Positions 16,643 through 24,708 of a stretch of 64,000 bases of DNA are shown piece after piece. Position numbers and translations under genes: made by a program. A model generated the notes under the pieces. It was not told where the DNA came from. It saw only the letters and a list, made by a program, of their open reading frames with translations, and did no database searches. Position 1 is the first letter of the stretch. Every line of letters begins with the position of its first letter. Origin of the DNA: DAOUEG01 sp964595455 (lineage in GTDB: Bacteria; Chloroflexota; Dehalococcoidia; Dehalococcoidales; RBG-16-60-22). Location: positions 1 to 64,000 of the forward strand of contig CAZQQL010000001.1 in NCBI GenBank assembly GCA_964595455.1. Direction: 5' to 3'.

Positions 16643-17440
16643 ATGAAACTGAATAAGAGATCCATTGTCATTTTTACCGCATCAATTATTGGTGTGCTCC
16701 TACTGTCATTACTCTCTGGATGCTCCGGTGATAAAGAAAATCCTGTTGAACTGAACATCTCTGCTGCTGCCAGCCTGACTGATGCATTGCAGGAGATAAA
16801 CGCTCTGTACATGGAAAAACACAAGAATGTCACCGTATACACCAACTATGCAGCCTCCGGAACGCTGCAAAAACAAATCGAACAGGGCGCTCCGGCGGAT
16901 GTATTCATTTCCGCAGCCGCCAAGCAGATGAATGCTCTGGAGGATGCAGGGCTTATACTTGTTGAGACTCGCCGGAATCTCCTTAATAACAAAGTGGTCC
17001 TCGTGGTTCCTGCAGACAGCACCCTGGAGATCTCAAGTTTTATGAACCTTGTTGACCCATCTATCAATCAGATAGCTGTGGGTGATCCTGAATTCGTACC
17101 AGCTGGAACGTATGCTCAACAGGCCTTTGAATTGCTGGGTATTGCAGAAGGCACCCAATCCAAGCTGATTTTCGGTAGTGACGTCAGGCAGGTACTGGGG
17201 TATGTAGAGAGTGGAAATGTTGATGTTGGCATCGTATATTCCACTGACGCTGCTATTACTACCGGAGTCAAGATTGTTGCAGAAGCGCCGGCGGACATCA
17301 ATAATAAAATCATCTACCCCGTCGCTGTGGTAAAAGCCAGTGCTTTGGTAGATGCAGCCAAAGCTTACATTGACTTTCTCCTGACTGATGAGGTGAAAGA
17401 TATCTTCGAACGTTATGGTTTCAGCCCTGTCGAACAATAA
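16643..17440 (+). CDS. modA: Molybdate-binding lipoprotein ModA
   Basis: A 265-residue periplasmic-type binding protein. ATG 16643 is preferred because GGAGG ends 11 bases upstream; an in-frame ATG at 16634 is too close to it. It has a signal helix ending in the lipobox LLSGC, then LNISAAASLTDALQEI with the serine-rich oxyanion site, YAASGTLQKQIEQGAPADVFISAA, GDPEFVPAGTYAQQA and the late GNVDVGIVYSTDA, all family hallmarks. It captures molybdate or tungstate and hands it to ModB. It is the first gene of modABC, 24 bases before modB. Confidence 0.95.
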   Translation: MKLNKRSIVIFTASIIGVLLLSLLSGCSGDKENPVELNISAAASLTDALQEINALYMEKHKNVTVYTNYAASGTLQKQIEQGAPADVFISAAAKQMNALEDAGLILVETRRNLLNNKVVLVVPADSTLEISSFMNLVDPSINQIAVGDPEFVPAGTYAQQAFELLGIAEGTQSKLIFGSDVRQVLGYVESGNVDVGIVYSTDAAITTGVKIVAEAPADINNKIIYPVAVVKASALVDAAKAYIDFLLTDEVKDIFERYGFSPVEQ

Positions 17441-17464
17441 ACACGAGTTGCAGAGAGAAATGCT

Positions 17465-18151
17465 ATGACAGAGGTGATACTCTCTCCATTATGGATATCG
17501 CTAAAGACGGTACTTGTAACCACAGCGATCACTTTCTGTCTGGGAATTGCTGCGGCCCGGTGGATGGCACGGTATACCGGAGTTGGCAAAAGTCTGATTG
17601 ACGGGGTGTTTATCCTGCCGCTCGTTCTGCCCCCAACGGTAATAGGGTTTGGACTACTGTTGCTTTTTGGGAAAAACAGCCTGCTGGGAGAATTCCTCTC
17701 CTTGTTCAACACAACCGTGGTGTTCTCCTGGCCGGCGACGGTAATTTCTGCCGTTATCGTGACCTTTCCTCTCATGTACATGTCTGCCCGGGCAGGGTTC
17801 GAGCAGGTGGACAGAAATATTGAAAACGCTGCCCGAACCCTGGGTGCCAGTGAATGGCGGGTATTTTGGACGGTCACCATGCCCGGAGCATGGCCGGCGG
17901 TTATTGCTGCCACCATACTCGCCTTTGCCCGCGCCCTTGGAGAATTTGGCGCTACGCTCATTCTTGCCGGTAATATTCCCGGTAAAACCACCACTATTCC
18001 GGTAGCGATTTACTTTAGTATACAGGCGGGCCACAACGACCGCGCCCTCATCCTGGTACTTATCGTCCTCTTTATTTCCTTCGCTTCGCTTGGGGCGCTT
18101 GCTTACTGGAAGAGGAAAGCTCCCCGCACGGCGGCGCCTGCCAGGGGATAG
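17465..18151 (+). CDS. modB: Molybdate ABC transporter permease ModB
   Basis: A 228-residue integral membrane protein with about five to six helices. The segment LPLVLPPTVIGFGLLLLFG is diagnostic of ModB, and the ATPase-docking EAA loop reads ENAARTLGASEWRVFWTVTMPGAWPAV. FARALGEFGATLILAGN follows, as in characterised ModB proteins, near the C-terminus. It forms the homodimeric channel for molybdate or tungstate, driven by ModC. It lies between modA and modC in the usual order, on the riboswitch-controlled transcript. Confidence 0.95.
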   Translation: MTEVILSPLWISLKTVLVTTAITFCLGIAAARWMARYTGVGKSLIDGVFILPLVLPPTVIGFGLLLLFGKNSLLGEFLSLFNTTVVFSWPATVISAVIVTFPLMYMSARAGFEQVDRNIENAARTLGASEWRVFWTVTMPGAWPAVIAATILAFARALGEFGATLILAGNIPGKTTTIPVAIYFSIQAGHNDRALILVLIVLFISFASLGALAYWKRKAPRTAAPARG

Positions 18152-18181
18152 AGTTCCCTGAGACTAATTGGATAACTATCG

Positions 18182-19342
18182 ATGCTTGAAGTAAGAGTAA
18201 AGAAAAAATTGAAGGGATTTCTACTTGACGTAGCTTTTGCCGTCAACCGGGAAATCCTGGCAATTCTTGGTCCTTCAGGCTCCGGTAAGACCATGACGCT
18301 GCAATGCATTGCTGGTCTGGTGAAACCGGACGAAGGATACATCAGGCTCGATGACGATGTGCTGCTCGACACAAAAAATAGCATTGCAGTACCCGCAAGA
18401 CACCGCGGCGTCGGGTTCGTATTCCAGAATTATGCCTTGTTTCCCCATCTCACGGTAGTTGACAATATTTCCTATGGTATTCGGCACATGGAAAGGGACG
18501 AGCGGTTATCCAGGGTAGGAGACCTGCTTACGAAAATGCACCTTGTTGAGCTCGGGCACCGGTACCCGTCCCAGTTATCCGCGGGCCAGCAGCAACGGGT
18601 AGCCCTGGCGAGAGCTATTGCCCCGGAACCAGCCTTGCTGCTTCTTGACGAACCCTTTTCGGCACTTGACGCCCAGGTCAAGGAACGCATGGAACTGGAA
18701 CTACTCAATCTCCATGAGTTTTATAAAGGTACGATTCTTTTTGTAACCCATAATCTTGCAGAAGGTTTCAAACTGGCCTCAAAGATCGCGGTCTATGAGT
18801 CCGGGCGCATTGTCCAGTGTGATGAGAAAAATACGGTTATCGACTCTCCCGCAAACCGGATTGTCGCCAGGTTGACCGGGGTTAGAAACATGATGCCGGG
18901 TACTATCATCCATGCTGACGGAACCAGGATGCGCGTGTTTGTACCGGAACTTGGTGGAGAGGTATCCGTTACATCCTGCAACCGTTCTTTCGCTGCCGGA
19001 CAACAGGTTACTATCGGCATACGGCCGGAATACGTCCGCATGGTAGACGAACCCGGCGATAACAGCTTTCATTGTAGCGTCAGCCGCATCGTTGAAGGCG
19101 TTTCACTCATCAACTGCTTTTTCCAGCCGCCATCGTCTGCCGATGGTGGACACTGGCTTGAAGTCTCGCTCCATAAAGCTCACGGCCCTCGCCTGTGTGA
19201 GGGGAACAAGTGCTATGTGCATCTACCATCTGAACATGTGATACTCGTAGAAGGCACGACAACCGGGGTACTGCAGCAACAGCAACCCGGTCAGTGTAAA
19301 AGTAACGCAGGGCTACCTATGCAAATACAAACCGAAAGCTGA
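18182..19342 (+). CDS. modC: Molybdate ABC transporter ATPase ModC
   Basis: A 386-residue ATPase: Walker A in LGPSGSGKTMTLQ, Q-loop FQNYALFPHLTV, signature LSAGQQQRVALARAI, Walker B LLLLDEPFSALD and H-loop LFVTHNLAEG. Beyond residue 230 comes an accessory regulatory region with a TOBE-like segment (TGVRNMMPGTIIHADGTRMRVFV, then IGIRPEYVRMV). The C-terminal tail is Q-rich and atypical. It energises ModB. This is the intact counterpart of the dead ModC at 5750-6206. Confidence 0.93.
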   Translation: MLEVRVKKKLKGFLLDVAFAVNREILAILGPSGSGKTMTLQCIAGLVKPDEGYIRLDDDVLLDTKNSIAVPARHRGVGFVFQNYALFPHLTVVDNISYGIRHMERDERLSRVGDLLTKMHLVELGHRYPSQLSAGQQQRVALARAIAPEPALLLLDEPFSALDAQVKERMELELLNLHEFYKGTILFVTHNLAEGFKLASKIAVYESGRIVQCDEKNTVIDSPANRIVARLTGVRNMMPGTIIHADGTRMRVFVPELGGEVSVTSCNRSFAAGQQVTIGIRPEYVRMVDEPGDNSFHCSVSRIVEGVSLINCFFQPPSSADGGHWLEVSLHKAHGPRLCEGNKCYVHLPSEHVILVEGTTTGVLQQQQPGQCKSNAGLPMQIQTES

Positions 19343-19495
19343 TTCAAACGTGTTGGTTCTATTAACGTACAGTACCACCCATCAGCCGCAATAACACGAC
19401 AAAAAGCCTCCACATTCGTCCTGATGAGGGTAGTCGCCTCTCATGCCAGCAAAGTAACCGGGAAGCAGGTCGAGAATGCTACGCATCGACCGGGT

Positions 19496-20293
19496 TTATG
19501 ACTGCTGCAACCACGATTCCAGGTAGCCGTAAGCCGTCCAGCCGCCATCGATAACGATGGTTTGACCGTTTATGCTTCGGGAGTTGTCAGAAGCTAAAAA
19601 CAGTACCGCTTCAGCCACATCTTCCGCACTGGTAAGCATTCCTCCGGGCGTTCTTCCCTTCAGTTCTTCTATTTTCAATTTCCCCTGGGAAGCGAGATTG
19701 TTTACCAGTTCAGTTTCAACATAACCCGGCGCCACGGCGTTGACGCTGATATTATGCTTAGCCCATTCCGAAGCCAGGACTTTGGTCAAAGCCATAATTC
19801 CGGCTTTAGCGCTGCAGTAACATGCCCTCTCGGGAAATGCGACGACGCCGTTTATGGAGGCAATGTTGATTATCTTGCCGCTTTTTTGCCGGATCATTTC
19901 TCTTCCAGCGGCCTGGCTGCAGAAGAACGTCCCGGTCAACATGACGTCGATGCCCCTCCGCCACACTTTCTCCTCCAGGTTTTCCGAAGGTCCGACGGTG
20001 GATATCCCCGCGTTATTGACCAGGACATCGATCCTGCCAAATTTCCTGACTATTCCATTGACCATGCCGTCAACTGAAGTCTTGTCGGCGACATCAGCCT
20101 TGAATACTGCTGAATTACGCCCAATGGTTTCTATTTCGCGGGCGACTGACTCGGCTTCCTGCATCGACGAACTGCAGTTGATAGCGACGTCAGCGCCTGC
20201 CCTGGCGAGGGCTAAAGCAATCGACCGCCCGATGCCGCGGCTGGCCCCGGTTACAAGAGCGGTCTTGCCTCTAAGCTTCAATGCTTCTTCCAT
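19496..20293 (-). CDS. Short-chain dehydrogenase/reductase (FabG-like)
   Basis: A 265-residue classical SDR with TGASRGIGRSIALALA, VNNAGIS, a catalytic serine in IINIASINGV, and the Y-x-x-x-K pair in CYCSAKAG; it ends with the NGQTIVIDGG strand. Reaction: NAD(P)-dependent hydroxy/keto interconversion. Its ATG shares one base with the stop of the preceding CoA-transferase gene (TGATG), so the two are translationally coupled. It is the last gene of the minus-strand catabolic run that starts at 23631. The 150 bases between it and modC (19343-19495) show no clear terminator. Confidence 0.92.
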   Translation of the reverse strand: MEEALKLRGKTALVTGASRGIGRSIALALARAGADVAINCSSSMQEAESVAREIETIGRNSAVFKADVADKTSVDGMVNGIVRKFGRIDVLVNNAGISTVGPSENLEEKVWRRGIDVMLTGTFFCSQAAGREMIRQKSGKIINIASINGVVAFPERACYCSAKAGIMALTKVLASEWAKHNISVNAVAPGYVETELVNNLASQGKLKIEELKGRTPGGMLTSAEDVAEAVLFLASDNSRSINGQTIVIDGGWTAYGYLESWLQQS

Positions 20294-21510
20294 CAGGGTA
20301 TCACACCGTCTTCTTTCAGTTTTTCAAGGTCTTCCCAGCTATATCCTTCCTCTAGTAACACTTCCTCGGTGTGAGCGCCAAGCTGTGGCGCCGCCCAACG
20401 GATGTCAGCCGGAATCTCGCTGAACTGGACGGGGCTGTTGAGAAGCCTCGCGCTGCCGGTAACCGGATGTTCGATATCCGTATAGAAATTGTTTTCAACG
20501 GCCTGCTCATCCTTCAGTATTTCAGCGACCGTCTGATTTCCAGATACGATTAGGTCATGCTTACGGAACTCCGGTTCCCATTCCGTCCAGGTCCGGGACG
20601 CCATTACTTCTTCGATCAATGCCACCAACTCTTCTGCTTGTTGCTCCCGGCTTTCCATCGTAGCATAGCGGGTGTCATCGATCCATTCGGGTTTACCGAT
20701 AGCCCGGCAGAACGGCGCCCAATACTCCTGCGTGGGATGGCACATCATACACCACCGGTCCTTGCACCGGTAGGATGTGTACATTGGGTTTGGAGCGCAC
20801 TTTCTATCCCATTTGGGCTGGGGATGACCGAAAAGGGCGGTCTGGATATCCAACCCCAGCGTCCATGCCGCGGTGTGGTACAGCGAGATCTCCAGCCCCT
20901 GCCCCTTTCCGGTTTTTTGTTTGTGATACAGGGCTACCAGGATACCGCTCGTAATATGTGCGGACGCAGCTATATCCATCATGCCGGGTCGTGAAATGGG
21001 TGGCGGATATTCCGGGCCGGCGCTGATGAGATCCATTAAGCCGCCGTATGACCAGGCAGCTACATAATCGTAGCCGCGGTCGTTAGCTTTCGGCCCTTTG
21101 GACCCGTATCCGGTAAGCACGGAATGAATGAGTCCCGGGTATTTTTCTTTCAGGCTGGGATAATCCAGTCCGTACTTCTTCAGTACGTCCATCGAGTAAT
21201 TGGTTGCGAAGATATCGGCTTTTTCCAGGAGTCGGTACAGTACTTCTCGTCCTTTTTCTGTGCGGAGGTTCAGTACCACACTGCGTTTGCCCCGGTTTAG
21301 AAACTCGAAATGCAACTCGATGTCTCCCTTATCCGTATGGATCTGGAGGGGGCTTCTATTGAAACTGACCAGGCTCCTCTGCCAGTCGCCCCATGTCGGC
21401 TCAATCTTGATAACATCGGCGCCCCAATCAGCCAGGATAGCAGTGGCCGCAGGTACACCCACGACCTGCTCGAAACCGATGATTCTGACGCCATCGAGTA
21501 GTCCAGTCAT
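20293..21510 (-). CDS. CaiB/BaiF family (class III) CoA-transferase
   Basis: A 405-residue protein with the class III layout: N-terminal LDGVRIIGFEQVVGVPAATAILADWGADVIKIE, then NRGKRSVVLNLRTEKGREVLYRLLEKADI, LTGYGSKGP, and SRPGMMDIAASAHITSGILVAL, where the Asp is the expected catalytic residue forming a glutamyl/aspartyl-CoA intermediate. The late TVAEILKDEQAVENNF segment is also typical. It moves CoA from an acyl-CoA to a free acid, commonly to activate an organic acid for degradation. It is coupled to the downstream SDR by a one-base overlap. Confidence 0.92.
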   Translation of the reverse strand: MTGLLDGVRIIGFEQVVGVPAATAILADWGADVIKIEPTWGDWQRSLVSFNRSPLQIHTDKGDIELHFEFLNRGKRSVVLNLRTEKGREVLYRLLEKADIFATNYSMDVLKKYGLDYPSLKEKYPGLIHSVLTGYGSKGPKANDRGYDYVAAWSYGGLMDLISAGPEYPPPISRPGMMDIAASAHITSGILVALYHKQKTGKGQGLEISLYHTAAWTLGLDIQTALFGHPQPKWDRKCAPNPMYTSYRCKDRWCMMCHPTQEYWAPFCRAIGKPEWIDDTRYATMESREQQAEELVALIEEVMASRTWTEWEPEFRKHDLIVSGNQTVAEILKDEQAVENNFYTDIEHPVTGSARLLNSPVQFSEIPADIRWAAPQLGAHTEEVLLEEGYSWEDLEKLKEDGVIP

Positions 21511-21543
21511 TATTGCTCTTTTCTCAATCTTGATGAGTCCACT

Positions 21544-21882
21544 TTAGTAGTTGATAACCACCAGCATACTTACCGGCATGTTCGTCTCGTTGATGATCTC
21601 ACGGCCTTCATTAGCCCCCATGAAGATCCCTTCGTTCGGACCTATTTGCCAGATCTCCGTCTTTGTCTTGACGGTCAATGTTCCTGACAAAACCCAATAG
21701 AATTTATCGTTAGGGTTGTCTTCATAAGCCCAAACGGCGCCGCCGCCGGGTAGAAAATGGGACATTCCCACCCAGAATTTTTGTGCCCCGGTTTCCTCTT
21801 TCCCGCACAGCCTCATGGCAGTCATATTGAAGTGGCCCGGAGCCGCGTAGGGTTTAACATCGTTCAGCGTGATTTTCTTCAT
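21544..21882 (-). CDS. Small cupin-domain protein
   Basis: A 112-residue single-domain cupin. The start is the ATG at 21882, preceded by AGGAG; it lies eight bases after the cyclase stop. The double-stranded beta-helix is seen in FWVGMSHFLPGGGAVWAYEDN, then DKFYWVLSGTLTVKTK and IGPNEGIFMGANEGREI. The first cupin motif lacks the usual paired histidines (it has GGGAVWAYEDN), so metal binding is uncertain. It could be an isomerase, a lyase or a sensor in the pathway. Its tight position after the cyclase suggests a linked step. Confidence 0.75.
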   Translation of the reverse strand: MKKITLNDVKPYAAPGHFNMTAMRLCGKEETGAQKFWVGMSHFLPGGGAVWAYEDNPNDKFYWVLSGTLTVKTKTEIWQIGPNEGIFMGANEGREIINETNMPVSMLVVINY

Positions 21883-21890
21883 TACTTCTC

Positions 21891-22829
21891 CTAAATACAA
21901 CCTCCATAGCTGTAGGTGCGGTCGGGTACATCATTCAGGTCTTCTTCATCGATTTCCGCCACGCAACGCGCCATGGAGCCATCGCCCAGATACCAACGCA
22001 GCGGGAAGCAATAGAACCTGAACCGTTTTCCGGAAACCTTGTCCAGGTCGCCCCCGAGGTTTTCCACCCCGACGATGCCGTGACCCAGCATCATCTTGTG
22101 ACAGGGTTCCCAGGTACCCCAGCAGCCGATGGCTTCAAGGTCTCCGAACTTCCTGTCATACGCTTCTTTGCCGTGTACTTTGATATAGGTGAACTTATCA
22201 AATTCGGCGTAGGCCTCTTCACCGAACAGCTCGATGTACTCCTCGCAGATGGTCCTGCCGGAAGCTCCGATGAGGTTCATGCGGGTCATGCCGTTATTGC
22301 CCATGGCGGTATGGAGCGGGTGGTCCAGGGCCTGGGAATCCATGGCGACACATTTCACCTTCTTCTCAACGAACCACCTGCCGGCGTCGATGCCGGTACC
22401 GCAGGAATAATGATAGTATTCCTTGGAATCATCGAACTTGCGGTGCATCCCGGTATTCAGGCAGATGATCATGCCTTCCAGTTCGTTCGGTTTGATACCG
22501 GCTTTTTCGCAGGCGGCTTCCAGATGTTTCGGTCCGATCAGTCCCCAGCGCTCAACCTCGATGGGAAGGCAGACGGCGTCGCCGGTATAAGCATCGACCG
22601 GCATTTCGTGGGTGTACCGGGCCCTTTTACCGTTGAATTCGATCTCCATCACATGCCGGGGAGCATCGCAGTGCGTCCCGGTGTGCATGGTGCAGGTAAT
22701 CTTCTGGGTCAGCACACCGCCTTTGGCCATGGTGTGGGCGTTATCGATGACCGGCTTGTCAAAATAGGGCCATCGGGGAATTTCCGCACTGAAGGGATGC
22801 GTCAGATCGATAAATGCTTTTTTACCCAT
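21891..22829 (-). CDS. Cyclase family protein (kynurenine-formamidase-like metal hydrolase)
   Basis: A 312-residue member of the cyclase/KynB family. The metal-binding motif HTGTHCDAPRH near residue 49 is diagnostic (H-x-G-T-H-x-D-x-P-x-H). It opens with FIDLTHPFSAEIP and contains AMDSQALDHP; the C-terminal half is about 80 residues longer than KynB (about 210 residues). Members hydrolyse amides or lactones, or open and close rings. AAAGGAG precedes the ATG. It lies in a run with two SDRs, a CoA-transferase and a cupin, consistent with ring-product hydrolysis. Confidence 0.88.
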   Translation of the reverse strand: MGKKAFIDLTHPFSAEIPRWPYFDKPVIDNAHTMAKGGVLTQKITCTMHTGTHCDAPRHVMEIEFNGKRARYTHEMPVDAYTGDAVCLPIEVERWGLIGPKHLEAACEKAGIKPNELEGMIICLNTGMHRKFDDSKEYYHYSCGTGIDAGRWFVEKKVKCVAMDSQALDHPLHTAMGNNGMTRMNLIGASGRTICEEYIELFGEEAYAEFDKFTYIKVHGKEAYDRKFGDLEAIGCWGTWEPCHKMMLGHGIVGVENLGGDLDKVSGKRFRFYCFPLRWYLGDGSMARCVAEIDEEDLNDVPDRTYSYGGCI

Positions 22830-22866
22830 AACTTGATCTCCTTTAAAGGTGGTTTTCTAACTGCAG

Positions 22867-23631
22867 CTACCAGGTGGTTACACCGCCGTCTATGTACAAT
22901 ATCTGGCCGGTGACGAAGCTGGATGCTTCCGAGGCAAAGAAAATAACCGGCCCGACGATATCTTCCGGAAGGGCCCATTTCCCCATCGGGATACGGTCTT
23001 TCATCTGCTTGGCATAGGCAGGGTCAGCCAGTGCGTCTTTGGTCAGGTCCGTCTCGACGATGGTCGGCGCCACTGCGTTGACCAGGACGTTTGATTTTGC
23101 CCATTCGCAGGCCAGGGTGCGCGTAAGGGTATCCACGGCGCCTTTACTGGGACAATAGGCAGCATAACCGGAAGGAAGACCGTACCGGCCCCGTACGGAA
23201 GAAAGGTTGATAATCCTGCCGCTTTTCTGTTTCAGCATTACTCTCCCGACGGACTGGCAGCAGAGGAAGGTCCCTCGTGTGTTGATATCCATGACCTGTT
23301 GCCACTCGTCGATAGGGAAGCTGTCCGCCGGTTTGCGAATAGCCAGGCCGGCTGCATTTACCAGAATATCGATGCGGGGGAAGGTTTCAAGCATCTTCCC
23401 AACCATCTCGTTGACCTGTTTTTCATCGACGATGTCCACAGTGACCGCCAATGATTTCCGGCCTTTGGACTCGATATCCCCGCAAGTTCTAGTAAGAGCT
23501 TCAAGATTGCGGCTGGCTACCGCGACATCAGCGCCGGCTTCCGCCAGGCCAAGGGCGATCGCTTTACCGATGCCTCCATGACCACCTACCACAAGGGCTA
23601 CTTTACCGCTTAAATCAAACAGCTTTTTCAC
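22867..23631 (-). CDS. Short-chain dehydrogenase/reductase (FabG-like), first gene of minus-strand run
   Basis: A roughly 254-residue SDR. The GTG at 23631 is chosen because GAGG lies six bases upstream; a TTG two codons earlier is possible. It has VVGGHGGIGKAIALGLA (an unusual GGHGGIG cofactor loop in place of TGxxxGIG), VNAAGLA in place of NNAG, INLSSVRG and the Y-x-x-x-K catalytic pair in AAYCPSKGA. It ends with TGQILYIDGGVTTW. As the promoter-proximal gene it probably catalyses an early dehydrogenation or reduction. It is divergent from the PhlG-like gene at 23766. Confidence 0.9.
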   Translation of the reverse strand: MKKLFDLSGKVALVVGGHGGIGKAIALGLAEAGADVAVASRNLEALTRTCGDIESKGRKSLAVTVDIVDEKQVNEMVGKMLETFPRIDILVNAAGLAIRKPADSFPIDEWQQVMDINTRGTFLCCQSVGRVMLKQKSGRIINLSSVRGRYGLPSGYAAYCPSKGAVDTLTRTLACEWAKSNVLVNAVAPTIVETDLTKDALADPAYAKQMKDRIPMGKWALPEDIVGPVIFFASEASSFVTGQILYIDGGVTTW

Positions 23632-23670
23632 ATTCAACCTCTTTCAGGAACTTCATATATCATATGCTTA

Positions 23671-23699
23671 TTGACTTCTTATCAAATATCGATTATGAT
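23671..23699 (+). promoter_or_regulatory. Plus-strand promoter in the divergent control region
   Basis: TTGACT (23671-23676) and TATGAT (23694-23699), spacer 17, would start transcription near 23706 for the PhlG-like gene. The minus strand of the same 60 bases reads TTGTCA, 17 bases, TTGATA, a possible overlapping promoter for the divergent SDR run. Such overlap would let one regulator control both directions; the MarR protein at 26486 is the local candidate. Confidence 0.5.
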
Positions 23700-23765
23700 T
23701 AGTGACAATAATAGTGATTCCCGGCTTAATTGTCAAGTCACAAGTTGCCTGAAGGGGGTATATCC

Positions 23766-24419
23766 ATGCCGGAAGAAAAATTTCCTGAAAGCTGGACAGT
23801 CGTTGATCATATCATTCCCGGTGTGACCGCGGAAATGATTGATTGGTGGTGGGTCAACATGGAGAAGGGCTACGAGTTATGGTGCCCGGACGAGCACAAG
23901 GGGTTCAAGTGGGATGTCAAGCCGCCTCTTGGCGGTCACATCGGTGCAGCCCAGATAGCCTCGGAAAGCATCGATTACGGCCCAGTCATGGACCTGCGCA
24001 TCGTCTGGATGGACCCGAATCTCGGCACGGACGAGCAGAAAAACTTCTGGACGTACGAACACTTACTTGCCGCAGGAGGCCCCACCGATCCCCGTTCTCC
24101 CAACAAATCGCCTATCGTGCTTTCCCACCAGTGGGAAGCCATACCCGGCGGCTGTAAAATGCGTTCCTGTATGCATGGGATTCCCGGCGGTCGTCCGCCC
24201 GGTCCACCTTCCGGTCCCATGCCGCCGATGCCACCGCACCCCAGCGGCAAGAAACCGACCGGCGGCGGCTGGCGCGTCCACAACATCGCCGAAGTCAGTA
24301 CGTTCAAAGCCTTCCTCCCGGCGCTCTGGGGCATCTGGCAGGCGGTTTCCGACCCCGCTATCAACCGACAGGCCTCACTCAAGGTGAGAAAAGAAGGCGG
24401 AAAATTCATCTACGTTTAG
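23766..24419 (+). CDS. DAPG-hydrolase (PhlG)-like protein
   Basis: A 217-residue protein with AAGGGGG before the ATG. The segment PGVTAEMIDWWWVNMEKGYELWCPDEHKGF matches the signature of the 2,4-diacetylphloroglucinol hydrolase (PhlG) domain, whose members cleave a C-C bond between an acyl group and an aromatic ring using zinc. SHQWEAIPGGCKMRSCMHG supplies further His/Glu candidates. A proline/glycine-rich insertion (residues about 140-165) is unusual. It heads a plus-strand group with a ferredoxin and a flavoprotein. Function as a C-C or related hydrolase is a family inference; the substrate is unknown. Confidence 0.65.
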   Translation: MPEEKFPESWTVVDHIIPGVTAEMIDWWWVNMEKGYELWCPDEHKGFKWDVKPPLGGHIGAAQIASESIDYGPVMDLRIVWMDPNLGTDEQKNFWTYEHLLAAGGPTDPRSPNKSPIVLSHQWEAIPGGCKMRSCMHGIPGGRPPGPPSGPMPPMPPHPSGKKPTGGGWRVHNIAEVSTFKAFLPALWGIWQAVSDPAINRQASLKVRKEGGKFIYV

Positions 24420-24430
24420 TGGGGTAATGC

Positions 24431-24670
24431 ATGAAAAAACAGGAAAATTGGGTTCGGAAAATCGATATAGACCTTGGCAAATGTAAAAAATGCCAAACTT
24501 GCGTCAAGGCCTGCTTTGCTGATGTATTGCGTTGGAACGAAGCTGAAAAAGTACCTGTCGCAGCTTATCCGGAAGATTGTGTCTGGTGTCTGGCCTGTGA
24601 GGCAGCCTGCCCGGCACACTGCATCGAAGTCGTTCCCAATATTCCCGCGCCATTGCGCTCCTCTTATTGA
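24431..24670 (+). CDS. 2[4Fe-4S] ferredoxin, AprB-like electron partner
   Basis: A 79-residue protein with two cluster motifs: CKKCQTCVKAC near residue 18 (no Pro after the fourth Cys) and CVWCLACEAACP near residue 50. It starts 12 bases after the PhlG-like gene and ends 38 bases before the flavoprotein, resembling the AprB-AprA arrangement of adenylylsulfate reductase-type pairs. It would carry electrons to or from the FAD of the next protein. A second, independent pair of the same kind lies at 34240-36509. Confidence 0.88.
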   Translation: MKKQENWVRKIDIDLGKCKKCQTCVKACFADVLRWNEAEKVPVAAYPEDCVWCLACEAACPAHCIEVVPNIPAPLRSSY

Positions 24671-24708
24671 ATCAGCGTTTACGTGGGCACCATGTAAGGA
24701 GGCCTGGA

